From Tyto alba (lineage: Eukaryota > Chordata > Aves > Strigiformes > Tytonidae): a stretch of DNA of 64,000 nt. The DNA lies in NCBI RefSeq assembly GCF_018691265.1, contig NW_024881330.1, forward strand, positions 16,367,386 through 16,431,385. The letters run 5' to 3'. This document shows, one piece after another, positions 24,984-36,789 of this stretch (the first letter of the stretch is position 1; each line of letters begins with the position of its first letter). The position numbers and the translations under genes were made by a program. The notes under the pieces are model-generated. The model was not told where the DNA came from and searched no databases. It saw only the letters and a list, made by a program, of their open reading frames with translations.

Positions 24984-26109
24984 CTGTACAAAAGGCATCT
25001 GATTAAACCAGTGATAATTACTGATATTGTTCTTCTCTGAGCCAGTATCACACTTCAAAATAAAAAGTGGAAGATAATTTTGTTAATAATTTTAATCAGC
25101 TTCCTTTTCATGAAGGATCAGAGAACATTAATAGAAGGTTTTCCAAAAGACAGATGATTTGTAACACCATCAACTCAATAACTGAAAAAAGAGACCTATT
25201 CTCTCTTCCATTTGTCTGAAGTAACGGGTTCCTCCAGAGGAGGAACAATAGACAGAGATTGAAAAGCCTTGATTTGACCTAAATGAAAGATATTCTTTGC
25301 TAGCAGATGCTTTATCCTGTAGTTTATTTTTCTCTCTCTCCCCAATAGGCTTTACAACCATGTTGTCCTGTTTGTTTTCAGCCTTTGTTTCCTTTCCCAA
25401 TGCCAGGTGGAAGCCTGGCTGGCTTAAGCAGTTCAGGGTATTCTCTGAGAGGAATTTGCTCAGGTTTCCTTGGCAACAGGAGCCACAAGAAATTCAGTAA
25501 GGCACATTTTTGAGTGAGGTTTTTTGTTTTCCTTTTAGCCATTCTCACGTAAGCATCATGGAGAGAGAAGTTGGTTAGGTTCAGATTAATCAGGTAAACT
25601 GCAGTGAAAGGACAGGGGCAATATTTGTCTCATTTCTGAATCTGGCAAACAACATGAAGCTGCCACTGCTGTTAATGTCCCTGCTGTTTGCCTCCAAAGT
25701 ATCAATAATCTTTATACCTAACAAGCTTTGAAAAAAGAATGATTACAGTGTGATCCACATGATTTGATTTAACTTTTATATAGGAACTAATGCCTCATTT
25801 TTAAAGTCTACAGGCTTTATATTAATGGGCCTTTCTATATAATTGCCTCCTGCCACTGTTTTCTTTTATTGAGAAAAGTCATGTAATGCCATTGCAGATG
25901 TGCTACCAGCTTGGAGTAAACATGGTGCTCCAAATCATGTGTAGTACAATAATTCATACGCCTGCCATTATTTTAATGCTCTGCAAATCTTTTCATTTGT
26001 TTTTCTATGGAGTTGGAGGAAACACAGTAGGAAGCAATGTTGTGAAATCCTGAAGAGTTTCATTGTCAGTAGAGCTGCTTGAGAAATTATGGTCCCTCTC
26101 TTTCAGAAT
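24984..26109. other. Noncoding stretch with a possible constrained block
   Basis: About 25840-25995 has mixed composition with a CAGATGTG E-box, ATAATTCATACGCC and TGCTCTGCAAATC words, suggestive of a conserved element. No exon is supported elsewhere. Confidence 0.4.
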
Positions 26110-26240
26110 AATTCAGTATGAAAAGAAACATTTTGTTAAAAAAGAATTTTCATTGAAAACCTAAATGTTCAGTTTTGTTCTTGAAAGTCTCAAAGTGAAA
26201 AACATTTTTCTTTTCTTTCACCTCATTTTTCAATACAGAC
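26110..26240. repeat. Possible ancient dispersed repeat, GAAA/TTTTC-rich
   Basis: Words such as GAAAAGAAACATTTTGTTAAA, TTTTCATTGAAAACC and GTGAAAAACATTTTTC follow one another in the same style as 4100-4270. This resembles degenerate reptile/bird repeats I recall but could be low complexity. Confidence 0.35.
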
Positions 26241-26890
26241 GCCTTGGCAAAAATATAAAAATAATAATAAAAAAAATTAAAACCCCAAAATAATCAGCCA
26301 ATGGTAGCTTTTATTTGTAATAATTGCTCACCCTTTCTGTCCCTGATGGTGCCATCCCAGTAATTTCTCCATTTTCTGCTATAGCAAATTCTGGAAGGCA
26401 ATGTTATTCTAGTTACTGAATGTAGTGTGGAATATTGGTTGTTATTCTCCTCTTTCAGCCATATGCAAGTTTGTTTTTCAGGTTCCAATAGATAATTCTT
26501 GGGTTTTTTTGTGGAAATTGAAAACTTTCAGTAACAAAATCATTTTGTGTAAACTTGCCATCACTGATGTCAGCCAGAGGCAGTTTTTTTGGTCTGTATT
26601 AAAAGCATGAGCAAAATTATGTCCATCTTTCTAGAAGTTTTCAGAGTTTACAAGCAGAATAAAAATAAAATAATAAACCACTCCAGCATTTCCTTTAAAT
26701 TCTCATCAGACCTATTTCATGTGACACTGAGGGAAAACTTTGGCTGTACAGAATATAGTATGTGCTTTTACATCTCGGAATGCAAGGACTGGGAGACAAA
26801 ATGCCTATTCCTTCTCGTCTCCTCAGTGAAACCTGATTGTTTTCACTTAGTTTGAATTCTTTAGCATTTGAAAAGACTTATTAATATTAT
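26241..26890. other. Noncoding stretch, no gene recognised
   Basis: AT-rich, with an A-rich patch near 26250-26285. Two plus-strand frames (26425-26610, 26589-26855) show no domain content. Confidence 0.5.
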
Positions 26891-26894
26891 CTTA

Positions 26895-27075
26895 TCGTGA
26901 AATTGGGAACACAGGTGAATGGGTTAACTGACTCATGCCTTGCAGAGCGTCCCACCACTGAGTGTACTTCTGAGAACATGACGCTTCCTGGCGTCGTCAC
27001 TCCTGATATGGATATGGAGAGACAGGATTCACAATTATTAAGAGAGACTGCACCATGAATTAATGTGTGGCTAAT
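26895..27075. promoter_or_regulatory. Candidate CpG-retaining conserved element
   Basis: The block keeps CpGs (TATCGTG near 26895, GAGCGTCC near 26948, and two within GGCGTCGTCACTCC at 26990-27003) while the DNA on both sides has almost none, and holds a consensus AP-1 site TGACTCA at 26929-26935. CpG retention in AT-rich DNA suggests constraint or lack of germline methylation. No coding frame is recognised. Confidence 0.3.
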
Positions 27076-27699
27076 AATAGTAAGCAATTGTTGTTATATA
27101 ATTGTTACTTTTCTATCTATTTTTCTAGCAATTGTTTATCCAAGTGAAAAAAAGTTGGTATATTTTGTAGTTGCTCAGACATAATTTGATTATAACTCAT
27201 TCAGCAGTAGAGTTCACTTAGATGATGCCCAGATGCATATATATAGCACATGTTTTTATTACTTTTCAGATCCCTGTCCTGGTAGTTTTTGCTGGACTTG
27301 AAAACTGAACTGCCTCAGGTTCAGACCTTGATATATCCTATGAAGGACACTAGACTAAAGAGCATACTTCTCACTGACACAGGGGTTTAACAGATTAATG
27401 AATTAGCCTGTAATACCTTCTTCTTCTAAGGGCTGGTTCGAGTTTTGCTGCTGTTAGTTTGATTAGCACTATCTTCTCTGTTGCTGAGCCAGGCAATTCT
27501 GTATATTGACAGTGCTGGCATTTCTTACTGCTGTGAGGGAAGCAGAGAAAAAATCCTGCTCTATAAAGTTTGTATTGATCCAAAAGTAAAATTGTAAACA
27601 TAGCCAAAAGAGCTGTATTCTGAAAGGAAAAATAGGGTTGTTAATGGTGTGGAACAACTGATGTTGTATCCAGCCCATCTTTCTTCCTATAAATATATA

Positions 27700-27960
27700 A
27701 CATTGCTAGTGTAAGATGTTGAATATACTTTATATCAGCAATAGTGCTCCGAAACTGAGTCATTTCATGGCATAATTGATATTATAAACCACGGTGGTTT
27801 ATGTTATTAACTGCCCTCTGTTTACCTCCGGTTATTAATCAGAGAGCTAGCCATTAAGTGCTGGCAACACATGATTTCTCTAGGATTATTGCTAACATTT
27901 CTGCTGCAGTCAGGAGGGTTTTTCTGGCTTAGCTCAGCAATGAGGAAGTCTGTAGCTGAT
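27700..27960. promoter_or_regulatory. Candidate conserved element with AP-1 site and palindrome
   Basis: The block carries a TGAGTCA AP-1 consensus at 27756-27762, a perfect 19-base palindrome at 27784-27802 and several TTAATCAG/ATTAA words. The palindrome arms contain AACCAC, the core of RUNX sites, in opposed orientation. Composition is mixed and non-repetitive. Regulatory function is inference. Confidence 0.3.
27784..27802. repeat. 19-base palindrome with opposed AACCAC cores
   Basis: ATAAACCAC and GTGGTTTAT are exact reverse complements around one central G. Two RUNX-like half-sites face each other. Confidence 0.85.
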
Positions 27961-28216
27961 CAAATGTGCTCTCACATGCAAGTGTTACTGCAAATGATGG
28001 GAATTAATATGAAAGGCAAAATCTAATACAGAAAACATTATCTTAAAACCATTCTCCAATTCAATACTAAATAATAGAAAGGAAAACAAGATTCTGGAGT
28101 ACACAACTCTGTGACTGACCTACTCACAATTATAAATGGCAATCTGGGAGATATAACATCCCATTCTGTCTCACTTGAATTGTCATCTTTAATTAAAGAA
28201 GTTTTGTGTCACGGAT

Positions 28217-28237
28217 GACATTTCTCAGAGAAATGTC
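28217..28237. repeat. 21-base palindrome
   Basis: GACATTTCTC (28217-28226) and GAGAAATGTC (28228-28237) are exact reverse complements around one central A. It could be a dimeric transcription factor site; the TTC/GAA half-sites are five bases apart, not the three of a canonical STAT site. Confidence 0.85.
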
Positions 28238-28529
28238 TCTCAGAGTCTTGGGGAGAGGAGGGAGAGGAAGACTGGGAGCAGTGTTTTGGCTGTCTATTTG
28301 CTCTTTTCCCAATACAGATTTAAGTGGTCAGTGTTGCAGCATTTAGAGATTGGCCTGAGAAATTCTCTTGGGTATTAGCTGATCTTAGCTCTAAGGCCAG
28401 GGTTTTGTGAATGCTTTAAGTAGACTTCTACTTAAGAGGCAGGCTGTGCCTTGTACTGTCACTCTGAAGGACATTCATTCTGGTCCTGAGAGAGGAATTT
28501 ATTGAGAGATTTTGTATTTAGTTGCTGGG

Positions 28530-28600
28530 AGGTAATGTACTGTTATCCCCTTTTTACAGATGGATTTTAGGACCTGAGAACCAGCATTCAGTAAAATATT
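28530..28600 (-). repeat. MIR-like ancient SINE fragment
   Basis: The words GTACTGTTATCCCC, TTTTTACAGATGGAT and GGACCTGAGAACC follow the reverse-strand MIR order 'tactattatccccattttacagatgaggaaactgagg'. Only the conserved middle is left. Confidence 0.5.
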
Positions 28601-29499
28601 TGCATGCCTAGAGTTCTGTTTAGCAACATTTCAGGACCCTAAGTTCATTAGTGTTTTTTAGGAAACCCTTTTTGATGTGTGGAGACTTCTCAAACATCTT
28701 TGACATATGAAGTTTCAGGTAGAAATGCTATAATGAGTATAAAAACTGTGGTCCTGGTCATGTTGGGTCAGGTTCTTACCTTTACTGCAGTGATTGCTTA
28801 TCTCCTACCAGAGGCTTTCTGAAGTTCAGAAAAGAAAAATCTTTGTGTTTTAGTCCTCTGTGGAGTTCACAGTTCCCTGGAGCCTGGTTGTCCTGAAAGG
28901 GCCTCCAGACACACCACCCATTACCCTGTGTGCCCCTAGCAAGGCTGCCCTCAGTGTGGGTGAGGTGGAGCCCACACCTCCTGTTGAACATGGACCACTT
29001 CACAAGAATGCATTAGACATGAGCATTCACAAAACAGATGGTGAAGATATAAGGAAACCTTCCCAGGTGTCCCCTTACCTCTGAATTCTTCTTTTTCTTT
29101 ATTATGAGTTAAAACAAAACAAAAATAATCAAAACTAAAAAACCCAGTTGTATCTGCATTGAACATGGAGGGATCCTTTCCATTTCATCAGCCAATCCAC
29201 ATCACTAAAATATTCTTTTAGAAATTAGTCAAGTTTCTATCTTAAATAAGATGATGGAAGACAGCAGAATATGACTGTGGTCCCTGAAGTAAAACACTCC
29301 ACTGGGAAGAACCTTGACTCATTCCCAGAAGAGATGAGATTGATGCCAGTGTAAGGACAATACTATTTGCACGTTTTGAGGATGAGATGGCTGGATTTTA
29401 AGAGCATGGAGCTTTGGTCTAACTTTACACTAGCTGAAGTAAAACACTTATACTTTGTGGTGTTGTTAGTACAGCAAAGGAGCACAAAGTTAATTAAGG
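28601..29499. other. Noncoding stretch, no gene recognised
   Basis: About 28860-28990 is GC-richer and open in more than one frame without domain content. An A-rich patch with AAAAC words lies at about 29108-29145. No gene supported. Confidence 0.5.
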
Positions 29500-29930
29500 G
29501 ATGGGAATGTCTGTCTCATGAGGAGAGGCTGAGAGACCTGGGATGGTACAGCCTTGAGAAAAGAAGGCCTGGAGTATCTTACCAATGTGTATAAATAGCT
29601 GATGGGGGTGGGAGATAGTATATAGACAGAGCTCAGCTCTTTTCTGTTGTGCTCAGTGACAGGACAAGAGGTAATCGGGCACAGCTGAAAAAACAAGAAA
29701 TTTCATTTAAATGTAAGAGAAAACTTTTTGCTGTGAGGGTGGTTGAACACAGGAACAGGTTGCCCAGAGAGATTGTGGAGGTATTTAGAAGCCATCTGGA
29801 CATAGTCTATGAGCACCCTGTTTTAGCTGATGCTGCTCTGATCGGGGATATTGAACTAGGTAACCTCCAGAGGTACTTCCCAGCCTCAGAGGTTCTCTAA
29901 TTCTATCATATAAAAATGTGATTCTATGGT
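29500..29930 (+). mobile_element. CR1 LINE, 5'-truncated 3' end
   Basis: Avian CR1 3' sequence is collinear over about 430 bases: CATGAGGAGAGGCTGAGAGA, CAGCCTTGAGAAAAGAAGGC, CAATGTGTATAAATAGCTGA, TCAGTGACAGGACAAGAGG, CTGTGAGGGTGGTTGAACAC, AACAGGTTGCCCAGAGAGAT, CCTCCAGAGGTACTTCCCAGC and the terminal ATTCTATGG. CR1 is the dominant LINE of birds and nearly always survives as a short 3' fragment like this one. The reverse transcriptase region is absent. Small indels and about a fifth of positions differing by eye suggest a moderately old copy. The short frame inside it is not a gene. Confidence 0.93.
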
Positions 29931-32900
29931 ATAAATTCTTATTTCCAATTACTTTGTAAAAAATCATGTCACAATAAAACACATACAGATATACTTTTTG
30001 TTTCCTGAAGATGACTTTCAATGTTTATGCATTCATAGATGCTTTATTTACAGTTACATTTTATTTAATTATACTTAGCATGTATTTTTATATACAGCTG
30101 TATTTATTTACAAATATCTAAATATATGGAAATATAGCATAAAATTAAACTCAGCTAATAAAAAAGTTCCCTAAAATTTTGATATAATTCTTTCACTAGC
30201 CCTTTAAAACCAGAATTTCAGATAAACAACACACTAGGTTCCCCTGTTAAGAAACCATTCTTTTATGCTTCATCTGCTTTTCTTCTTCATCTTCTTCTGT
30301 TTTCTTCTTTACTTTCATCTCCCACTTCTTCCCAGAGCTTTGACTTCAATGACATGCATTTTCCTGATTCGCTTTTAAGTTTTACCTTCTTGACTGAGAT
30401 ACTACATTTACCCATTTGTAGACCTTACTGAAGAATTGGGATTAAAACCGACAATATTTAATCACAACTGGATTACAGGAAAAAGTGAATACATTTTTTT
30501 GGTCTCAGAACTAAATAGTGGCAGGGAACCAAACTAATGACTCTTCTGTTTAAAGGGCAAATCTCCAATCCTGGCACATATTTTGGGAGGGCAAAAGTGA
30601 TCACCCTCCCCCCACTCCTCTATATAAAAAGAGCAACTGCATTGCAGAGCCAGTGTGAAAAAAGCTTGTGACTGCTTGGCCTTGTGCTGCTGCCAGTCCC
30701 AGGGACTGTGTGGATTTTAGGGATTTTGTCATTGCAGCTTCTCCTTAACTAGAAGCACGTACAACACTCTGGGAGCCTTTACAGAGAGAGAAAGATTTGA
30801 TACGGTTGGGTTTTTTTCCCTGCATTTTTTTTTATTCCTGTCATAGGTAGGGGCAGTAAAGCCTTGAATAAACACTCAGAATGAGGCCCATAGGGTACTG
30901 ATGATGAAGCTTTATTTTCTCTATATTATTAATCTTACCTGTTTTCACAGGATTTTAGAACTCAGAAGATTTTGCATCATAGCTGTATTGGTTTCCCACT
31001 ATTTTACAGCAGTAGTTCAACACTTTTACTCAGTTATTTCTAGTTCATGTGTTCTGATCATCTCACCTGTTGTGGAGATAGCTATATTTTATTATCTGTC
31101 TTATCATGGTCTACTTCCCCTGCATTGCTTAATACAGTTCTCCAGTTTATCATTATACTTCCTATCTCCTGTCACCAGTATTTGAATGGTCTTTACTTCT
31201 CATCATTCTCAAATCAATCAGCTAGAAATGGAAGACGTTGTCAACATTTTCAGTTATCCTCTCAAAAAATATTAAATCTTTTAGTAAACTGATCTGTTTC
31301 AAAAACACACTATTGGAAAACAAGCTATTATACATCTAGAACTTGGCTTTAATTTTCTTTTCACCATTTTCTCTGCTTAAGTCATTCTCTTGGGTAGTGC
31401 AATCAAATAAAACTGGAAATAAAGTAAGTTACACTGGAGATAAAATCACTGCTATAGATCTCATCTGTTCTTTAAAGGGATCGTTCATTAAATGGAGATA
31501 TTTTTTAGTTTTCTGTTTATTTTAGAAAATAACACCCACTAAAATTTTCTAAGACACTGTAGAAAAGGATGCTTATTTACAAATCAAAATATCAAACATC
31601 AGTAGACTTTATGTTTGATATTCATGTTGTGAATCTTGAATATATTTCTGCAAGGCACAGGATGTTAAAATACAGGCACTTTGGAAGTTAAGGATCTTGT
31701 CAGTACAATTCTCACTTTTAAGGACCTTTTCTGACAAGCTCTGTCCATCTCTGATATTTATCTGCTTTTACTCTATCATGTTTACCTTCTGTCCATTCTT
31801 GTAATTTCCAAGTTATTTATGTATCAAATCTTTCACTGATCTGTTTTGATAAAATGTTTAAGCCCAAGATTAGTTTCCTTAGTCAGTGGTAGTTTAAACA
31901 TGTTCAAAAATTAGGTGTCTCTATAAGTGCATCTTAAAGCAGATTTTTGCTGAAGAGCATTCTGGTGTTTGCTGTCTGCTACAGTGTCTTACATGCTTGT
32001 CACGCTCCCAGACCAGGTCCATGTATATTCTTATGCTGACAGAACCAGCTCACCAAACCATTATTTTCTAAAATTTACATCTGTTCCATCACAATTCTTA
32101 CATACTCAACTCCAAAATATGGAGACATTTTCTGTAAGCTGAAGTATGGGCATGTTTGGGCGAATTATTTTAACTTTTATCTTTTAATTTTCCTCACTTT
32201 AATTATGTCTGCTTTTAGATAGAAGGTATTCAGAACAGGATGGCCTTTTTGTACGTTCCTTTACAGTTTCAGTTTCTTAGTGAAGTTGTAGTGATTCCTT
32301 GCCCCTTTGATCCAGTCCTGTTGTTTTTAAACTGTACATATGTATTGTTTGCTATTTTTCCAGATGGAATAAAGTTATATAAGAGTTTGAATGTTTTTAC
32401 AGTTTGACTCATCCTTTATGGACTACAGACTCACTTAATACTCGTAGCACCCAGTTGACTGACATATAGGGTGGAATTCATCTTGCAGGTTACGTTTACC
32501 TACACATACAAATTACTAAATCTAGCTCTAGATTCCAGTAACTATGCTAACTAGAGCTGCCTTTAATGGTAGTTTAGACAGTTAAATATTGGCAGGTAAT
32601 TGTCTGAGCCGAGACCTGAATCTGACCTCTAGTGTGGTGTGATACCATCACTGTCATTATTTTCCCTGTGGTCTAACAGGCAGTAGTAATGCATTCATAT
32701 CAACCCAAAAAAACCTCAAACCTAACTCTCAGCCCTCTGAGTACAAGTTCTTGACTTTGTAATACTGTGGCAGAAGGTGGAACATACCATGTGGGAATAT
32801 GCTCATCTTCACCTTTAGGTTAATTCAGGTGCTTAGTGTCAACAAGTTAAGGTCAGTTTTCTATCAGCACTAGTAATTTTTCTGGCCTATATTTGAGCTT

Positions 32901-34073
32901 TACTGACACTTTTCCCAACTTACATCCTCTGCTGATTCTCTCCTCGAGCTTGTTTCATAGTGATATTTCTTCCCCAGACAGTGGCAGAGCTTTCAACCTT
33001 TCTGTTCTTCATGATCTCTTGCTATAATCTGTGTGCTAGCTGTTACTAACTGGCCATCTACGCAGTTGTTAATAAAGCACCTGTGTCCCTTGGTTTCTGC
33101 TAAAGTCAAGATAAAGCCCAAGGCTTAGGGCTTGCTTAGGGATCTTATCTCTCTCTGCTGACCACAAAGGCAAGCTACAGGGTTATACCAAATTAACTTA
33201 GCCTTTGTGAAGAAAGCCATTCCAAGAAAATTGATCAGTCTAATTGTTTGCTACCTCTGTTTTCCTTCACAAACCTCTGCTGTTCTTAAAATAACATAAG
33301 TATTTTGTGAAATCCACACTCTAGATCTAGCACCATTTTTAAGAAAGATTTCGGTATCCTTCTGCCTGTGGACTACACATGGTAACACTGGAAATGAAAA
33401 TGGTGATAGTCTGAGGTTCTCCTGTTTGGGTTCTACATGTCTATTAGTCACTTCTGAAAGATCTGATCAAAAGACTGTCATGATTCCTACAAAATGTGCC
33501 AGAAGCACGTGTGACAGCTAGGTTTGCTTCCCATTATAGAATATAGAATGAAAATGGTCACAAAATAAGAACATTTTCTTCTTTCTGCTTATTTTGAAAG
33601 AAATGTGGTCTCAGAGCTAAGTCCGATGCACCTTCCTGTGAAATTACTGGTCTTAGAATATAGAGATTCTGCCATAAATGTGGTACCCTGTAAAACCTTC
33701 TTACTTTTAGATCCATCATATCTTTTATGAACAAGACATTGGTGGGAAATTAGTGAGTAAGCTTCTTAAAGGGGAAGGTAATGTTTATAACAAAACTGAT
33801 TTTACTCACCCACATGTTCTCATCAATTTCACTCACTCACACTCTCACACCTGCATACCAAACACCAAGACACCAAGTGGTCTGGTCAGTATCACTTGTG
33901 AGAGACATGGAGGACAAGAGACATCAGCTACCCAGTCCTCACTTCGTTTCTTGAGTTCCTTTTGACTGGCAACAACAAACTGTTGTTTTGGATAGGTCTA
34001 CACCTTTAAGGTGATCTGTTGCCTCAGAATCTCACTTATTCCATCTTCCATGAGTCTTACAAGATCCTATGGC
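29931..34073. other. AT-rich noncoding stretch, no gene recognised
   Basis: No gene or clear repeat. A CTT-rich pyrimidine patch lies at about 30265-30345, and a perfect 12-bp hairpin at 31588-31622. Frames near 30901-31292 are AT-driven and hydrophobic without a family match. Confidence 0.5.
31588..31622. repeat. Perfect 12-bp inverted repeat
   Basis: AATATCAAACAT (31588-31599) and ATGTTTGATATT (31611-31622) are exact reverse complements around an 11-base loop. The sequence is AT-rich, so the pairing is only moderately stable. Confidence 0.85.
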
Positions 34074-34555
34074 CACAGAATAATTCAGGCTGTAAGGGGC
34101 CTCAGGAGGTCTCAAGCCCAATCTTCTGCTCAAGCAGGGTCATATCTGAAGTCGGACCAGGTTGCTCAGGACTTTGTCCAGTCAGGGTTTGAAATACTCC
34201 TGGGATGGAGTTGCCTGGGTGGCCTGCTCGAACGCCCAACTGTCCTCATGGGGAAAAAGCTTTTCCCTATATCCAGCCTGAACCTGTTGTTTCAGTTTAT
34301 GTCTTCTGTCTCATGTTCCAGCTGTTCACCCCTGTGAAGAGTCTGGTTCCATCTTCTTGATAATGTCACCATAGGCACTGGAGGCTGCTGTTAGGCCCAT
34401 TCCAAAGCCATCCTTTCTCCACACTGAAGCAGCTCAGCTCCCTCAGCCCCTCCTCACAGGGCAAGCTCTCCTACTCCAAACATCTTAGTGGCCCTTCATT
34501 GAAGTCACTTCCGTTTCCTCATGTCTTAATCAAAATTGATATTCCCTAGTTTTGG
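34074..34555 (-). mobile_element. CR1 LINE, 5'-truncated 3' end (reverse)
   Basis: The reverse complement of CR1 3' sequence is clear: CACAGAATAATTCAGGCTG at the 3' tip, then GGGGCCTCAGGAGGTCTC, CCAGTCAGGGTTTGAAATA, TCCAGCCTGAACCTG, CATTCCAAAGCCATCCTTTC, TCAGCTCCCTCAGCCCCTCC and CTCACAGGGCAAG. The ATTCTATG tail itself has decayed. It differs in diagnostic words from the copy at 29500-29930, so it is a separate insertion of another CR1 subfamily in opposite orientation. The left end at about 34555 is diffuse. Confidence 0.93.
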
Positions 34556-35690
34556 GTACCTTTATGTCTGCCTGTATTTTTCTTGGGACAGCAGGAAAAG
34601 GAATGGAACAAAGGTCTGTAACCTTTCATCCTCCCTCTTGCTATCACTGTGCAGGTCTCCTGCTAGTAATTAATTTCTACTGTGACCTCATCAGAGTACA
34701 GGCCTTCAGGTCTTCATGGAAATACCATGTTCCTCCAGGTTTATTGGTCTGACTGATGTCAGTCACAGCCTTGGATATCAATATATGCCATTCAGTATGG
34801 TTTCTTCTGCTGCTTTCCCACACAGATATTTCCATTCACACTTCATTCATACCAGTCTGTTTTTCCATCAGAGATCAATATATTATAAACTGGGAATATA
34901 TGTGACCTGAGAAAAAAGGAAAAAACAGGACAATTCCTTATATAGTCCACAAAAGAGTAGACTTGTGTCTTGTTTGCATGTATGAGATCTTGATTCACCT
35001 TTTTGTCTTGATGTTGTAAAAAATTTTAGTTTTCCCCTTGGAAAAAATGCATGGCTGCCATCTAATATGTGATCTGTCCATTGAAAGCAGATGACCATAT
35101 AATTGAATTATACTCATGGCATTGATGGGGTTGCAGAAAGGATGTGATACAACAACACATTGATAATTTGATGTTGAAAAGTTGCTGATCCACTATAACA
35201 TAAAGAAGGGCATGACTTTGAAGTCAGTCTTTTGAAAGAAAGAAGAAGCTGAGCATCTTTATGGCAACTCCAAACTGCTCTGCTTACCAGACTTTTCCAT
35301 GTAGCTTGTACTATTTCATTAAGGTGTTCTCTGACTTCTTACCCATAAATGGATAAGTAATTACCTAATATTATTAACTTTATAAATCTTATTATAGGGG
35401 TAGACAGAATAGCTCTAATTTAGTAATAATGCTGTGAGATTTCTTGTAGATTTATCTATGTTTTGATTTGTTAATTTCTCATGCTAAACCTGGATTAGTC
35501 AGAAACAAATAATAAGCCTGAGCTCATGAAACATCAGTTCTTATTTTGCTAATCTGAATAGTTTGTTTAATTTTCATAAACTTTGAATGTTTATCCAGAG
35601 TGAACTTTTAATCCATTTCAGTTTAATTTTGTGTTACTGTGTGTCATCTTCCTGATTTTGAGATATTCATGACAAAACATATTTTCCTGA
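34556..35690. other. Noncoding stretch, no gene recognised
   Basis: AT-rich unique-looking DNA without a recognised exon or repeat. Confidence 0.5.
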
Positions 35691-35990
35691 TGGAAATATT
35701 GGGAAATTTTCTTTCTGTTTCCAATTAGAGATAAACAAGAATCAAACCTTTGGATCTCAACTTTTCTAAATTTTGAGGAAACTTAAATCAAAGCCAAAGT
35801 CTGGAACTCTCTCTTTTTTTTTGGAAATGGTGTTAATTCTGGATGAACTTTACTGTGTAAATCATACACCCTTGTTTTTCAAAGTGATGATTGACAGTGT
35901 GATTCCTATCAGTAGAAATGAGACAGACAAATTCTGGTGCTTCCTCATGAAAAATGGGGTTTGATTTTTTTTGAAAATATTTCCTATTAA
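35690..35990. repeat. Possible ancient dispersed repeat, GAAA/TTTTC-rich
   Basis: GGAAATATTGGGAAATTTTC, CTTTTCTAAATTTTGAGGAAAC and a closing TTTTTTTTGAAAATATTTCC give the same texture as 4100-4270 and 26110-26240. Orientation and borders are unclear. Confidence 0.25.
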
Positions 35991-36659
35991 AATTTTGATT
36001 ATGAAGTCATCACCTGGAGAGAGCTGCTAAGTAGGTAGTGCCATATGAGAATTAATTACAAGAGTTTCTAAAAAAGATGAAGTGGGTGAAAAATACAGAG
36101 GATTTTCTAATTGTCACTCCTGTACTTTCTGAAAAGATACAGATTCTTTTTGATCATACTCACAACAGATAAGCGTTAAAATAGTGGAAGTGATAGAGGT
36201 GCAATTCCTCCTTTAATTTCATTGTAACTGTATGACTAAATAATTGAGTCAGTTTTGAAGAGGTCAATCAGAAACTGGAAATCGAGGTCAGATGCAGAAA
36301 ACAAAGAGGTTTCCTAGTTCACTTTAAAAACATACACACATTATTTCCACAGAATTCTGTTGGATCTGGCCACCAGTATACATAAGATTGTCCTTCACAT
36401 TTGTCTATAAACTTTCCTTATTAGGAAAAAGGAATAAAATTCTGAAATAGAGCTATGTTTCTGCAGCACACAAATAGACACTGATATAAAGAACAGTCAG
36501 AAGAAACAATTTTCAGTGTAAAACCATCTTACAAAAATTAGGAATTATGCTATATATTTTTAAGTTCTATCTACTGGTACATAAATATTGCCTGAATGTT
36601 TGCGTATGTGAGACTTAAGGTACTCTTGTAACTCTAAAGGGATCTGAAGATTCGTATCC

Positions 36660-36735
36660 TACATGACTTTTCTCTTTTTGAAATTGTGAGGAAAAGTGAT
36701 GGTCAGAGAAGAGAAGTGACTATACCTGTTCCATG
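36660..36735 (-). repeat. MIR-like ancient SINE fragment
   Basis: GAAATTGTGAGGAAAAGTGATG followed by GTCAGAGAAGAGAAGTGACTA keeps the spacing of the reverse-strand MIR words 'ttttacagatgaggaaactgagg-cacagagaggttaagtgac'. It lies just before the LTR insertion. Confidence 0.5.
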
Positions 36736-36789
36736 CTGACCCAAATTCTGTGGGTTTTTTAACTTTATAATTGCTATGACCTGGACAAA

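Noticed and set aside
29649..29900. 83-codon frame with arginine-rich start
   Set aside because: It lies wholly inside the CR1 3' end, whose consensus gives this spurious frame in many bird copies.
33805..33855. CACTCA/CTCACA-rich patch as a microsatellite
   Set aside because: Units are irregular and too few to call a tandem array.
34011..34337. 108-codon plus frame
   Set aside because: It runs antisense through the reverse CR1 3' end and has no independent support.
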